NCBI GenBank assembly: GCA_947623225.1
Contig: CANQGO010000001.1
Coordinates: 62,001-126,000 of the forward strand
Reading direction: 5' to 3'
From: an uncultured Clostridia bacterium
GTDB taxonomy: Bacteria > Bacillota > Clostridia > Christensenellales > CAG-314
DNA: 64,000 bases
A program made the translations under genes and the position numbers. Every line of letters begins with the position of its first letter. Within the stretch, counting starts at the first letter, position 1. The notes below the pieces were generated by a model. The model made no database searches and was not told the origin of the DNA. It saw nothing but the letters and a program-made list of their open reading frames with translations. Below are positions 1 to 9,580 of this stretch, in pieces.

Positions 1-89
1 GTATTGCTTAGTGCGGCAATTACGGTAAATACGGACGCAACGACTATTGAGGCAGCACTTAAATTCAGACGAAATTCCGAACGTATCAT
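1..89 (-). CDS. N-terminus of a membrane protein, probably the ABC-2 permease partner of the adjacent ATPase (truncated by window edge)
   Basis: Minus-strand ATG at 89 reads MIRSEFRLNLSAASIVVASVFTVIAALSN off the edge; starts 5 nt after the ATPase stop. Confidence 0.4.
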   Translation of the reverse strand, partial: MIRSEFRLNLSAASIVVASVFTVIAALSN

Positions 90-93
90 TTTA

Positions 94-951
94 TTAAGCA
101 TTGTATTTATCCTCGTGCAATTCTTTGTTGTAGAAAACCATCACGTCCTCCACGGTGGGCTTTTCTGTAATGTAACGGTTCGCAGGTAAGTCGCCACGTC
201 TCACGAGTGCCACAAAGCCAAACTCGTTACGTTTGACCGCAATGGCACGTTGGGTTATGATAGCCTCATCGTCCGCTCCTCCACGCACTATGGCATGGCT
301 GTCCAGTAGTTCGTCTTTGCCGCAGTCCAGTATGATGCGCCCGTCGTCTATATATACTATACGATCGGCGCATTTGTCCAGATCGCTTGTGATATGTGTG
401 GAGAAGAGTATGCTTTTCTCCCCGTCCGACACGATTTCTCTGAATAGAGTAAGCACTTCATCTCTCGCTATCGGGTCGAGTCCGCTCGTCGGTTCGTCGA
501 ATAGATACAACTCCGCATCGTGACTGAGTGCCAGTGCCAATGCAAACTTGACTTTCATCCCCTGGCTTAGCTCCGATATTCGCTTGTTGGTATCCAGTCC
601 GAATTTGGCGCAGTATTCGTTGAACAGTGCTCCGTTCCACTTGTAGTAGAAGTCGGAGTAGGCACGAACGATCTTACTCAATTTCAATTGCGGAAAGTAT
701 TCAAATGCTCCCGCGGCATAGCCTATGCGTTGTTTGACTTGCTCTTCATGGTCGGCTACATCCATTCCGAATGCGACGATGCTGCCGCTGTCCGGTACGA
801 AAGAATTTATCACGCACTTCAGCGTTGAACTCTTGCCTGCCCCGTTAGCCCCCACGAAACCAACAATCATACCTTTCGGTACTTCGAAACTTATGTCTGT
901 GAGCGAGAAATTCTCGTTGATTTTCTTGCTTAAATTTTTAATTTTCAGCAT
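94..951 (-). CDS. ABC transporter ATP-binding protein
   Basis: Walker A GANGAGKSS, signature LSQGM, Walker B LYLFDEPTSGLDP, H-loop. Confidence 0.9.
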   Translation of the reverse strand: MLKIKNLSKKINENFSLTDISFEVPKGMIVGFVGANGAGKSSTLKCVINSFVPDSGSIVAFGMDVADHEEQVKQRIGYAAGAFEYFPQLKLSKIVRAYSDFYYKWNGALFNEYCAKFGLDTNKRISELSQGMKVKFALALALSHDAELYLFDEPTSGLDPIARDEVLTLFREIVSDGEKSILFSTHITSDLDKCADRIVYIDDGRIILDCGKDELLDSHAIVRGGADDEAIITQRAIAVKRNEFGFVALVRRGDLPANRYITEKPTVEDVMVFYNKELHEDKYNA

Positions 952-1110
952 GTTTCCTCCCTACGCAACTGTGTATATCAGATATACACAGTATAGCGAT
1001 AGCTGAAAGCCTTGTCAATAGTTTTAAGCAAAAATTTTCGTTAAATTTTCTTAACGAGAGATTCGCGCGGGCAGTCACATAGAAAAACAGATGGATACAT
1101 ATAATTATGT

Positions 1111-1599
1111 ATGCTTAAAACTACATTGAAAAGCGTAGCGGTGGCTTTGTCCATTCTTGCCGCCGTCATTATAATATTGACGGCGGTCGACGGCGTGAAA
1201 AATGTAAGCAAAACACTCGAGGACACTTGTATCAAAGTAACGGTGGTGGATCTGGATGGATCGCCCGTACACAATGCAATTGTCACCATAGACGGACAGA
1301 GTTTTTATACGGATAATAAAGGTTCGTCTCCATCCATATCTTTGAAGCAATTGACTAATTGTTATGATCGGTCTATTGCCGAATGGGGCACAGTCACAGT
1401 GCGTATAGACAAGGAAAACTATTCTCCAGCTTTCGTGTTCCATTGCGTGGTGTATCGCCTCGATACGAGGTATCTGACCGTCAAAATTTATCCCGCGGAC
1501 AATAGCGATCTGCCTTATGTCAGTTACGTAGAGTCTCCGCCGGACGAGTATATACAAGGCTTGCTGGATACGTCGGATTTATCTTCTCCATCGGGATGA
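1111..1599 (+). CDS. Hypothetical membrane-anchored protein with a carboxypeptidase-regulatory-like beta domain
   Basis: N-terminal TM helix, then VTVVDLDGSPVHNAIVTIDGQSFYTDNKG. Confidence 0.6.
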   Translation: MLKTTLKSVAVALSILAAVIIILTAVDGVKNVSKTLEDTCIKVTVVDLDGSPVHNAIVTIDGQSFYTDNKGSSPSISLKQLTNCYDRSIAEWGTVTVRIDKENYSPAFVFHCVVYRLDTRYLTVKIYPADNSDLPYVSYVESPPDEYIQGLLDTSDLSSPSG

Positions 1600-1691
1600 G
1601 TATTCATGAATGTATATGAATGAGTTTTTTTGTCGATTTTATATAATACTACGTCACGCATAGCATACGTATTTTATATTAAAAACACATT

Positions 1692-1736
1692 AAAAAGTCC
1701 CTTTTCGTCAAAAATGCGATATGACAGGGACTTTTT
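1692..1736 (+). terminator. Inverted repeat, putative terminator
   Basis: AAAAAGTCCCT ... AGGGACTTTTT with a 23-nt loop. Confidence 0.5.
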
Positions 1737-1865
1737 ATGTATAATTTCAAGTGGCGCAAAATTTTTACTTTTTTTGGTGCGCAACAGTACACAAGTAATA
1801 TATTTTGTGTTAAAATATTATTCATATATGACAGAATTATAGACTGGGAGTTCGTGTGGAAGTTT

Positions 1866-4262
1866 ATGGATGAAAGTTTTGTCAAGCAGTTGACATTATC
1901 GCAAAAGGTGCGTCTTGTGCATGGAGACGGCAATTGGCACACTCATTCAGAGAACGGACTGCCTGTTGTTATGATGACGGACGGCCCGCACGGGCTTAGA
2001 AAACAGTCGTTAGACAATACCGGTATCAACGACAGTTGCAAAGCGACGTGTTTTCCCACGTCGTCTGCTATAGCCAACTCTTGGAATAGAACCAATGCCG
2101 CTCTTGTCGCGCAAGCTATAGCCGAAGAGGCTCTCTCGCAGGGAGTGTCGGTGGTGTTGGGTCCTGGCGTGAATATCAAGCGTAGCCCCCTTTGCGGACG
2201 CAACTTCGAGTATTTTTCGGAAGACCCTTTATTGGCGGGAGAAATGGGTGTAAGTTACATCACTTCCATGCAGAATAAAGGTATCGGTTGCTGTGTCAAG
2301 CACTTTGCGGTCAATTCGCAAGAGACGGATAGGCTGGTAGTCAACTCGGTAGTGGACGAGAGAGCACTCAGGGAAATATATCTGGCGGCTTTCGAGCAAG
2401 TAGTCAAGCAGGCTCAGCCGTACTGCGTCATGGCAGCGTACAACAAAGTCAACGGTATCAGTTGTACCGAAAACAAAGTTTTACTCACAGATATATTGCG
2501 TGACGAGTGGGGCTTTGACGGATTGGTCATGTCCGATTGGGGCGCGGCGTATGACATGGCGGCGGCATATACTGCAGGTATGGATCTGGAGATGCCGGAC
2601 GGCGGTAAGTTTCATGAAGTAAAGACATTGAAGGCCGTAGGGTCGGGTGAGCTCAAGGAAGAGTATCTCGATAGGGCTGTAGCCAATGTGGCACGCCTTG
2701 CCGACAAGTGCATTACAAGCGGAGACGCGCAGGTAGATTACGCAGCGCACCATCGACTTTGCCGTAAGTTGGCGGCTGACAGTGCGGTATTGCTGAAAAA
2801 TAACGGCATACTGCCGCTCAAAAAAGACAAGCACGTGTTGGTGGTGGGCGAATTTGCCGAGAAGCCACGTTTTCAGGGATCGGGCAGCAGTCACGTCAAT
2901 GCAACGTGCAAAAGTTTTTTGGACGTTTTGCGGGAAGAAGGGATAGACTTTACTTACACGAAAGGTTATTCGCTCTCGGGAGTCGTGGATGAAAGGCTTG
3001 AGTTTGATGCGGCGAGGTTGGCTCTCAAGTATGATACCGTGTTGTTCTTCGGTGGATTGACAGACGCTCAGGAGTGTGAAGGATACGATCGCACACATTT
3101 GAATTTGGCGGAAAATCAGCTGAGTGTGCTTTATGCCGTAACTCAGCATAATCCCAACGTTATTTTTGTGGCGTATGGCGGAGCACCTTTTGCTACGGAC
3201 TGGCTTGGACAGGTCAAGGCATTGTTGCTCATGAATTTGGGCGGAGAGGCAGTGACGGAGGCTGCATACGATTTGTTGTTCGGGGACGTATCTCCGAGCG
3301 GTCGTCTTGCGGAGACATATCCTATTCGTATAGAAGATACCCCCTGCTACAAGTACTTTGCAACGCCCGGCAGAGTCGCCGAGTATCGCGAGAGCATATA
3401 TGTAGGGTATAGGTACTACAATACTTTCGATGTGCCGGTACGGTTTCCGTTCGGTTACGGACTGTCTTATTCCGTATTCGATTATTCGAATCTGCGCGTA
3501 GAGAAGAGCGTTGACGGATATGACGTGACAGTCAATGTCAGCAATATAGGAACTGCGGCGGCAAGCGAGGTCGTGCAGATATATGTGGACAGTTGCGACT
3601 GCGGATATATGCGTGCCAAGCGTGTACTTGCCGGATTTGAGAAGGTATATATCGAGAGCGGTGCAAACAGAGACGTGACGGTGCACGTGGATATGCGCGC
3701 ATTCAGTATCTATCTTGACGGTTCATTCCGCACAGTACATGGCAAGTACAAGATCGCCGTATGCAAGGACGTGGAACATGTATTGCTTAACCAGTACATA
3801 GACGTGGAAGGCGAAAATATCAAGGGCAACGATCGCAAGAAGTATCCGTCATACTATGAACGCCGTACTCAGGTCAAAAAAGTACAGTATCCCTTTATAG
3901 AAGCGTGGAACATAGACGAAGAGCAGTTTTATGCCCTTGCGGGAAGGAAAAAGCGGGTATACACTCCGCCTAAGTGCGGGCAGTTTGATTTACATTCTAC
4001 GCTGGAAGAGATGGCTGCTTGTTCCGGGATGGTTCGCACGGTATTGCGTCATGCAGACAAAATAGCCATCAGGCACTCGCCTACCAGGTGTGCGGAGGAT
4101 CCCGTGGCAAAGATGATGAGCATATCTGCCCGTACCACGCCGCTTATTTCATTGATGAGCGTAGGAGGAGTCAAGTCCAAGTATGTTATGTTTTTGCTGC
4201 ATTGGGCTAACAAGAAAAGGATGAAAGCACTTGCCGCTTTGAACGGCAGGTACGATATATAA
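1866..4262 (+). CDS. Glycoside hydrolase family 3 beta-glucosidase
   Basis: GPGVNIKRSPLCGRNFEYFSEDP, KHFAVNSQE, GLVMSDWGA nucleophile motif, C-terminal Fn3-like region; ATG 1866 preferred over the track start 1737. Confidence 0.92.
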   Translation: MDESFVKQLTLSQKVRLVHGDGNWHTHSENGLPVVMMTDGPHGLRKQSLDNTGINDSCKATCFPTSSAIANSWNRTNAALVAQAIAEEALSQGVSVVLGPGVNIKRSPLCGRNFEYFSEDPLLAGEMGVSYITSMQNKGIGCCVKHFAVNSQETDRLVVNSVVDERALREIYLAAFEQVVKQAQPYCVMAAYNKVNGISCTENKVLLTDILRDEWGFDGLVMSDWGAAYDMAAAYTAGMDLEMPDGGKFHEVKTLKAVGSGELKEEYLDRAVANVARLADKCITSGDAQVDYAAHHRLCRKLAADSAVLLKNNGILPLKKDKHVLVVGEFAEKPRFQGSGSSHVNATCKSFLDVLREEGIDFTYTKGYSLSGVVDERLEFDAARLALKYDTVLFFGGLTDAQECEGYDRTHLNLAENQLSVLYAVTQHNPNVIFVAYGGAPFATDWLGQVKALLLMNLGGEAVTEAAYDLLFGDVSPSGRLAETYPIRIEDTPCYKYFATPGRVAEYRESIYVGYRYYNTFDVPVRFPFGYGLSYSVFDYSNLRVEKSVDGYDVTVNVSNIGTAAASEVVQIYVDSCDCGYMRAKRVLAGFEKVYIESGANRDVTVHVDMRAFSIYLDGSFRTVHGKYKIAVCKDVEHVLLNQYIDVEGENIKGNDRKKYPSYYERRTQVKKVQYPFIEAWNIDEEQFYALAGRKKRVYTPPKCGQFDLHSTLEEMAACSGMVRTVLRHADKIAIRHSPTRCAEDPVAKMMSISARTTPLISLMSVGGVKSKYVMFLLHWANKKRMKALAALNGRYDI

Positions 4263-4293
4263 AAATTTTGCCGAAGATTTTCAGGAGAAACTT

Positions 4294-5688
4294 ATGAGTA
4301 TTACGGTAAACTACAACAACATGATGACGTACGCATTGGGGGAAAGAGGGATCTCCGATGCACAATTGAAAGAGCATGAAATTCTTGCCCAGAGCGCACA
4401 TTTTCAGGTGGAAGCGGGCAGAGGTCGCGGTATGCAAGGTTGGATGGATAGTCCTTACGACCAAGCGGAAGTGGTCAAGACCATCAAAGCGACGGCATCG
4501 CGTATTAAGAAGAAATTCGATAATTTTGTCGTGCTGGGTATCGGCGGGTCGGCGCTCGGTCCCATAGCCGTATTCACTGCGCTGAAGCATTACTATTACA
4601 ACGAACTACCCAAGAAATTGCGCAAAGGACCGCGTTTTTATGTAGTGGACAATGTGGATCCGGACAGACTGAACGCTCTTTTCGACGTGATCAATGTGGA
4701 AAAGACGGTATTCAACGTCATCACAAAGTCCGGAGCAACCAGCGAGACCATGAGCCAATATCTCATCATAATAGATATGCTCAAACAAAAACTCGGTGAC
4801 AAGGCGCGTGAGCATATCATAGCCACAACCAGTGAAAACAAGGGCAATCTAATCAAATTGGCTCAGCAGGAAGGTTTCGAAACATTTACCATTCCCGGTC
4901 GCGTGGGCGGACGTTTTTCGGAATTGAGCCCTGTGGGCTTGTTGCCCGCCGCAGTGGTAGGTATAGATATCTCCCGTATGCTCAAGGGCGCGAGAGATAT
5001 GGATCGCAAGTGCAGGTCTCGTTATATATCCAAGAATCCGGCATTGGCACTGGCTACGCTCCAATATATCTCTATGAAGCAGGGTAAGAATATCAGCGTT
5101 ATGATGCCATACGCCGACAGTCTGAAATATATTGCCGATTGGTATGCTCAGTTGTGGGCAGAATCGCTGGGCAAAGAGGTAGACAAGCACGGCAATATTG
5201 TCAACGCAGGTCAGACCCCTGTAAAAGCATTGGGTGTTACCGATCAGCACAGCCAGGTGCAACTTTATAACGAAGGCCCTTACGACAAGGTCATTACATT
5301 TATAGAAGTGGGCTCTTTCCGTAGCGATATTGTCATTCCCGAGGGCTGCGAGGATTTCCCAGATGTCCATTTCCTTTGCGGACATACATTGTCGGAATTG
5401 ATGACCAATGAGTTGCACGCTACACGCTACAACCTTACACGTAGGGGCAGAGCCAATTATACAATTTGTCTGGACGCAATAGACGCCTATCATATAGGCG
5501 GATTGCTGTATTTGTTGCAAATGCAGACTGCGTACACAGGTGCCATGCTGAATATCGACACATACAACCAGCCCGGAGTGGAAGGAGGCAAGGATGCCGC
5601 CTACGCACTGTTCGGTAGACAGGGTTACGAAGACAAAGCGGAAGAAATGCGGTCATTTAAGGCGGACAGCGAAAAATATATAATTTGA
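4294..5688 (+). CDS. pgi: Glucose-6-phosphate isomerase
   Basis: GIGGSALGP, VITKSGATSET, GRVGGRFSELSPVGLLPAA. Confidence 0.95.
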   Translation: MSITVNYNNMMTYALGERGISDAQLKEHEILAQSAHFQVEAGRGRGMQGWMDSPYDQAEVVKTIKATASRIKKKFDNFVVLGIGGSALGPIAVFTALKHYYYNELPKKLRKGPRFYVVDNVDPDRLNALFDVINVEKTVFNVITKSGATSETMSQYLIIIDMLKQKLGDKAREHIIATTSENKGNLIKLAQQEGFETFTIPGRVGGRFSELSPVGLLPAAVVGIDISRMLKGARDMDRKCRSRYISKNPALALATLQYISMKQGKNISVMMPYADSLKYIADWYAQLWAESLGKEVDKHGNIVNAGQTPVKALGVTDQHSQVQLYNEGPYDKVITFIEVGSFRSDIVIPEGCEDFPDVHFLCGHTLSELMTNELHATRYNLTRRGRANYTICLDAIDAYHIGGLLYLLQMQTAYTGAMLNIDTYNQPGVEGGKDAAYALFGRQGYEDKAEEMRSFKADSEKYII

Positions 5689-5701
5689 TTCAGGAGATAA
5701 T

Positions 5702-6943
5702 ATGCTACCTAAGACACCCGCAAAGGGAATGAGAGATTTTTTGCCAAAAGACTTTGCGTTGAGACAGCAGATCTTGGCTACTATTCAGAAAACATACGAG
5801 AACTTCGGTTTCATGCGTATCGAAACGCCGGCAGTGGAGAATATAGAATTACTTACCTCCAAGCAGGGCGGTGACAATGAAAAATTGATTTTCAAGATAT
5901 TGAAGCGTGGGGAAAAATTGGAAAACGCTTCCGACGAACAGTTGTGCGACTTGGGCTTGAGATACGACCTGACAGTTCCTCTTGCACGGTTCTATGCCAA
6001 CAATGTCGGTCAGTTGCCCGCCGTATTCAAGTCTATACAGATGGACAATGTTTGGCGCGCCGACAGACCCCAGCGCGGCAGATACCGTCAGTTCGTTCAA
6101 TGCGATATCGACGTTATAGGCGAGCAGAGTAATCTCGCCGAGATAGAATTGATCACCGCTACAATGCAGACGTTGGACAATCTCGGCTTTGACAATGTCA
6201 CCGTTCGTCTTTCCGACAGACGTCTGCTGAATGCATTGGTCGCACGCTGCGGATTTGAGGACGAGCAGAAATCGGCCGTGTTTATTGCATTGGACAAGTT
6301 GGACAAAATAGGTGTAACGGGTGTGATACAGGAAGTAGAGACCATAGCGCAAGGCAAAGGCGTCGAGTTCGTGAATCTCATCAATCGTATCAATTCCGCG
6401 TCCGATCCGTTGGAACAGTGCGCCCGTGAGTTAGGCGACTACTTGCCTGTGGAAGTCAAGCGCAATCTCGAAGAGATACTGTACGTCACAGGTGATCTTG
6501 TGACCAACGGCAGAGTGGTATTCGACGTCACCCTTGTCAGAGGCATGGGTTATTATACCGGTACCATATACGAGCTGTCGGTGGACGGATTGGGCATATC
6601 CGTGGGCGGAGGCGGCAGATACGACAAGATGATCGGACGCATGACGGGCAATGACGTGCCTGCGTGCGGATTCAGCATCGGCTTTGAGCGTATAGCATTG
6701 CTTATCTCCGAGCGGGGCAATACGTCTGTAGCGAGCAGGGGCACGGCGATATTGGTGGACAGAGATCTTGAATCCAAGCAGGTACTGGATGTCATGCAAG
6801 CATGCAGACAGGCTCGCAAAAGTTCCAATGTAACATTACTCAGAAAAATAAAAAACTTCTCGTTTCAGGTAAAACAACTCAAAGAACAAGGCTATGAGGC
6901 TATTTACGAATATAGAAACGGAAGTTTCGGCAAAATAGACTGA
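5702..6943 (+). CDS. hisS: Histidine-tRNA ligase (variant with a short C-terminal domain)
   Basis: PAKGMRDFLP N-terminus, DLTVPLARF, LVRGMGYYTGTIYE, GGGGRYDKMIG; short anticodon-binding region. Confidence 0.88.
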   Translation: MLPKTPAKGMRDFLPKDFALRQQILATIQKTYENFGFMRIETPAVENIELLTSKQGGDNEKLIFKILKRGEKLENASDEQLCDLGLRYDLTVPLARFYANNVGQLPAVFKSIQMDNVWRADRPQRGRYRQFVQCDIDVIGEQSNLAEIELITATMQTLDNLGFDNVTVRLSDRRLLNALVARCGFEDEQKSAVFIALDKLDKIGVTGVIQEVETIAQGKGVEFVNLINRINSASDPLEQCARELGDYLPVEVKRNLEEILYVTGDLVTNGRVVFDVTLVRGMGYYTGTIYELSVDGLGISVGGGGRYDKMIGRMTGNDVPACGFSIGFERIALLISERGNTSVASRGTAILVDRDLESKQVLDVMQACRQARKSSNVTLLRKIKNFSFQVKQLKEQGYEAIYEYRNGSFGKID

Positions 6944-6944
6944 T

Positions 6945-9521
6945 ATGACAGAAAAGACCAAAAAAAGAAAAAAACGTATAAGGCTTCCTGCCGACTTGAG
7001 CGGCGTGGAGCGTTACGAAGTGTCTGCAGAGGTAGGTTTGACAGACGAGCAGGTGTCGAGACGTTTGGAACAAGGTCTGGTCAATGCGGATACTACTCGG
7101 AAGGGAAAGAGTATCGCCGGAATTATTTTTTCGGATATATTTACCTTCTTCAACGTGATTTATATCATTATTGCTACGATATTGTGTATATACGGTTTGT
7201 GGCAGCAGTGTACTTTTTTGCCCGTGGTGGTAGCAAATACGGCTATAGCAATAGTGCAGGAAATCAAATCCAAGCTCACCTTGGACAAGTTGAACCTGAT
7301 CACCGAGCCGCATGTAAAGGCCAAGCGCAACGGCAACAATGCCGACCTGTCTGTGAAGGAATTGGTGCTGGACGATATTATCTCTTTGTCCGGCGGCGAG
7401 CAGGTATCTGCCGACAGTGTGGTATTGGACGGCTATGTGGAAGTCAACGAATCTATCCTTACCGGTGAGAGCGATGCCGTAGTCAAGCGAGAGGGCGATA
7501 TGCTCTATGCCGGCAGTTTTGTCGTGTCCGGTAAGTGTACTGCGCGCGTTAACGCAGTTGGAAAGTACAATTATATTTCCAGCCTGACCGGACGTGCACG
7601 TCAGTACCAGAAGCCTCGTTCTCAGATGCTCAAGGCGTTGAACGGTATTTTGGTATTCGTTGCCTTGATCATTGTTCCTATGACGGTGTGTCTGTTTATG
7701 GTGAATGCCGAATTCAAAGGCGAAACTAATTGGACGAACTTCAATCTGGCCAGTTTGAACCAGACAAATTACAATGATGCTCTTAACTCTACGGCTACGT
7801 CCATCATATCCATGATACCTGCAGGACCATTTTTGCTTACAAGCATCGCGCTTGCCGCATCGTTTTTGCGTCTGGCAAGGAATAAAACGATGGTGCAGGA
7901 ACTTTATTGCATAGAGATGCTTGCTCGGGTGGATACACTGTGTCTGGATAAGACAGGGACCATTACAGATGGTACCATGCGCGTGCTGGAAGCGATAGAT
8001 CTGCGTTCTGGTTCAAATGCCAATACTTTACGTGAGATCATGTCCAGTATGAATGCCGCATTGCAAGCGGACAATATGACGAGTAAGGCATTAAAAAAAT
8101 ATTTCGGTTGCCCCAAGAAACCGGCAATGGAAGCAACTACCGTCATACCTTTTTCTTCGGAAAGAAAACTGTCGGCAGTCACATTCAAATCGGGCGGCAC
8201 ATATCTGCTGGGAGCACCGGAGTTTGTTTTGAAGACGCCCAACGAGCGTATCAACGAGTTGGTGAATAAGTATACTCACGAAGGTTTGCGCGTATTGTTG
8301 TTGGCGCATGCTACAAGTTCTATATACAACAATACATTGCCGCAGACGCGCAGACCCGTCGCTATAGTGGTCATAGAGGACCATATCCGTTCCGACGCAA
8401 AGGATACTATAGATTGGTTCCGCAAAAACGACGTGAAGATCAAGATCATTTCCGGCGACAACCCGGTCGCCGTCTCCAGTATCGCACTGCGCGTCGGTGT
8501 GGAAAACGCCGAGAATTATATAAGTCTCGATGGATTGACGGATGAGCAAGTGCGGGATGCTGCCACAAAGTATACTGTATTTGGCAGAGTTACCCCAGAT
8601 CAGAAGGCAATCCTCATACGCGCACTCAAATCATCCGGAGCGACTGTCGCGATGACGGGCGACGGTGTTAATGACATCCTCGCTATGAAGGAATCCGATT
8701 GTTCCGTGTCCCTCGCAGGCGGAAGCGATGCTGCCAGACAGGTGGCCCACCTCGTGCTACTGGATGACAACTTCAACAATCTTCCTCAAGTAGTTGCGGA
8801 AGGCCGTCGTGTCGTCAACAATATTCAAAGTGCTACGGCTATGTATTTCATGAAGACGGTATATGTCATATTGATAAATATATTGCTCGTGATACTGCAT
8901 TTCGGTTTCGGTAAGACTATGCAGTCTCCGCTGGCGACCAACAAGAGTACTGTGCTTATGGACTGGGTGATAGTAGCGTTGCCGACCATGTTTTTGGCTT
9001 TACAGCCCAATGAGAAACTCATCAAAGGCAACTTTTTCGGCAATGTGCTCAGGCGTTGCCTGCCGGCGTCCCTCACATTCATTATCACTACGATATCGTT
9101 TTACGTGTTGTATGGTTTTGGAGAGACTGCTCTGCAGACAGATCCTATGGCAAATGTGCTCGTTCCCGCCGATCAGCTCCCGACTTTGATCACTATTACT
9201 TATACATTTGGAGGACTATTTGCGTTGTTCTACGCCTGTCAGCCATTTAATAAGTGGTGGAAAAAAGCCATGTTCGTTGGTATTTGGTCGATAGTCATAT
9301 TGTGTCTGAGCGTGCCTTCATTGTATGCATTTCTGGACTATGGTCCGCTGGGCAGAGAACAGGTCTTGTTGCTTATGGTGGAGATACTTGCCACACCCTT
9401 CATATTGTATGCGTGGATGCGCATATTCCAGCAACTGAAGATTCCTTCGAGGAAGTTGGCTGCCGTAGAGCCGTTGCCAAAGAAATCAAGTAAATCCACC
9501 AAAAAAACTTCAAAAAAATAA
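6945..9521 (+). CDS. Cation-translocating P-type ATPase (CtpE-like)
   Basis: TGES, DKTGTITDG, MTGDGVNDILAMKESDCSV; multiple TM segments. Confidence 0.88.
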   Translation: MTEKTKKRKKRIRLPADLSGVERYEVSAEVGLTDEQVSRRLEQGLVNADTTRKGKSIAGIIFSDIFTFFNVIYIIIATILCIYGLWQQCTFLPVVVANTAIAIVQEIKSKLTLDKLNLITEPHVKAKRNGNNADLSVKELVLDDIISLSGGEQVSADSVVLDGYVEVNESILTGESDAVVKREGDMLYAGSFVVSGKCTARVNAVGKYNYISSLTGRARQYQKPRSQMLKALNGILVFVALIIVPMTVCLFMVNAEFKGETNWTNFNLASLNQTNYNDALNSTATSIISMIPAGPFLLTSIALAASFLRLARNKTMVQELYCIEMLARVDTLCLDKTGTITDGTMRVLEAIDLRSGSNANTLREIMSSMNAALQADNMTSKALKKYFGCPKKPAMEATTVIPFSSERKLSAVTFKSGGTYLLGAPEFVLKTPNERINELVNKYTHEGLRVLLLAHATSSIYNNTLPQTRRPVAIVVIEDHIRSDAKDTIDWFRKNDVKIKIISGDNPVAVSSIALRVGVENAENYISLDGLTDEQVRDAATKYTVFGRVTPDQKAILIRALKSSGATVAMTGDGVNDILAMKESDCSVSLAGGSDAARQVAHLVLLDDNFNNLPQVVAEGRRVVNNIQSATAMYFMKTVYVILINILLVILHFGFGKTMQSPLATNKSTVLMDWVIVALPTMFLALQPNEKLIKGNFFGNVLRRCLPASLTFIITTISFYVLYGFGETALQTDPMANVLVPADQLPTLITITYTFGGLFALFYACQPFNKWWKKAMFVGIWSIVILCLSVPSLYAFLDYGPLGREQVLLLMVEILATPFILYAWMRIFQQLKIPSRKLAAVEPLPKKSSKSTKKTSKK

Positions 9522-9536
9522 AGATATATTTGCATT

Positions 9537-9558
9537 TTTGACGGTTTATACCGTCAAA
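9537..9558 (+). terminator. Putative terminator hairpin
   Basis: TTTGACGG-TTTATA-CCGTCAAA followed by TTTGTT. Confidence 0.45.
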
Positions 9559-9580
9559 TTTGTTATTGAAATCGATAAAA

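Noticed and set aside
1737-1865. N-terminal extension of the GH3 ORF
   Set aside because: Begins in the terminator tail region and shows no GH3 similarity; ATG 1866 is more plausible.
2481-3686. 401-aa minus-strand ORF
   Set aside because: Antisense to the GH3 beta-glucosidase, whose motifs are clear on the plus strand.
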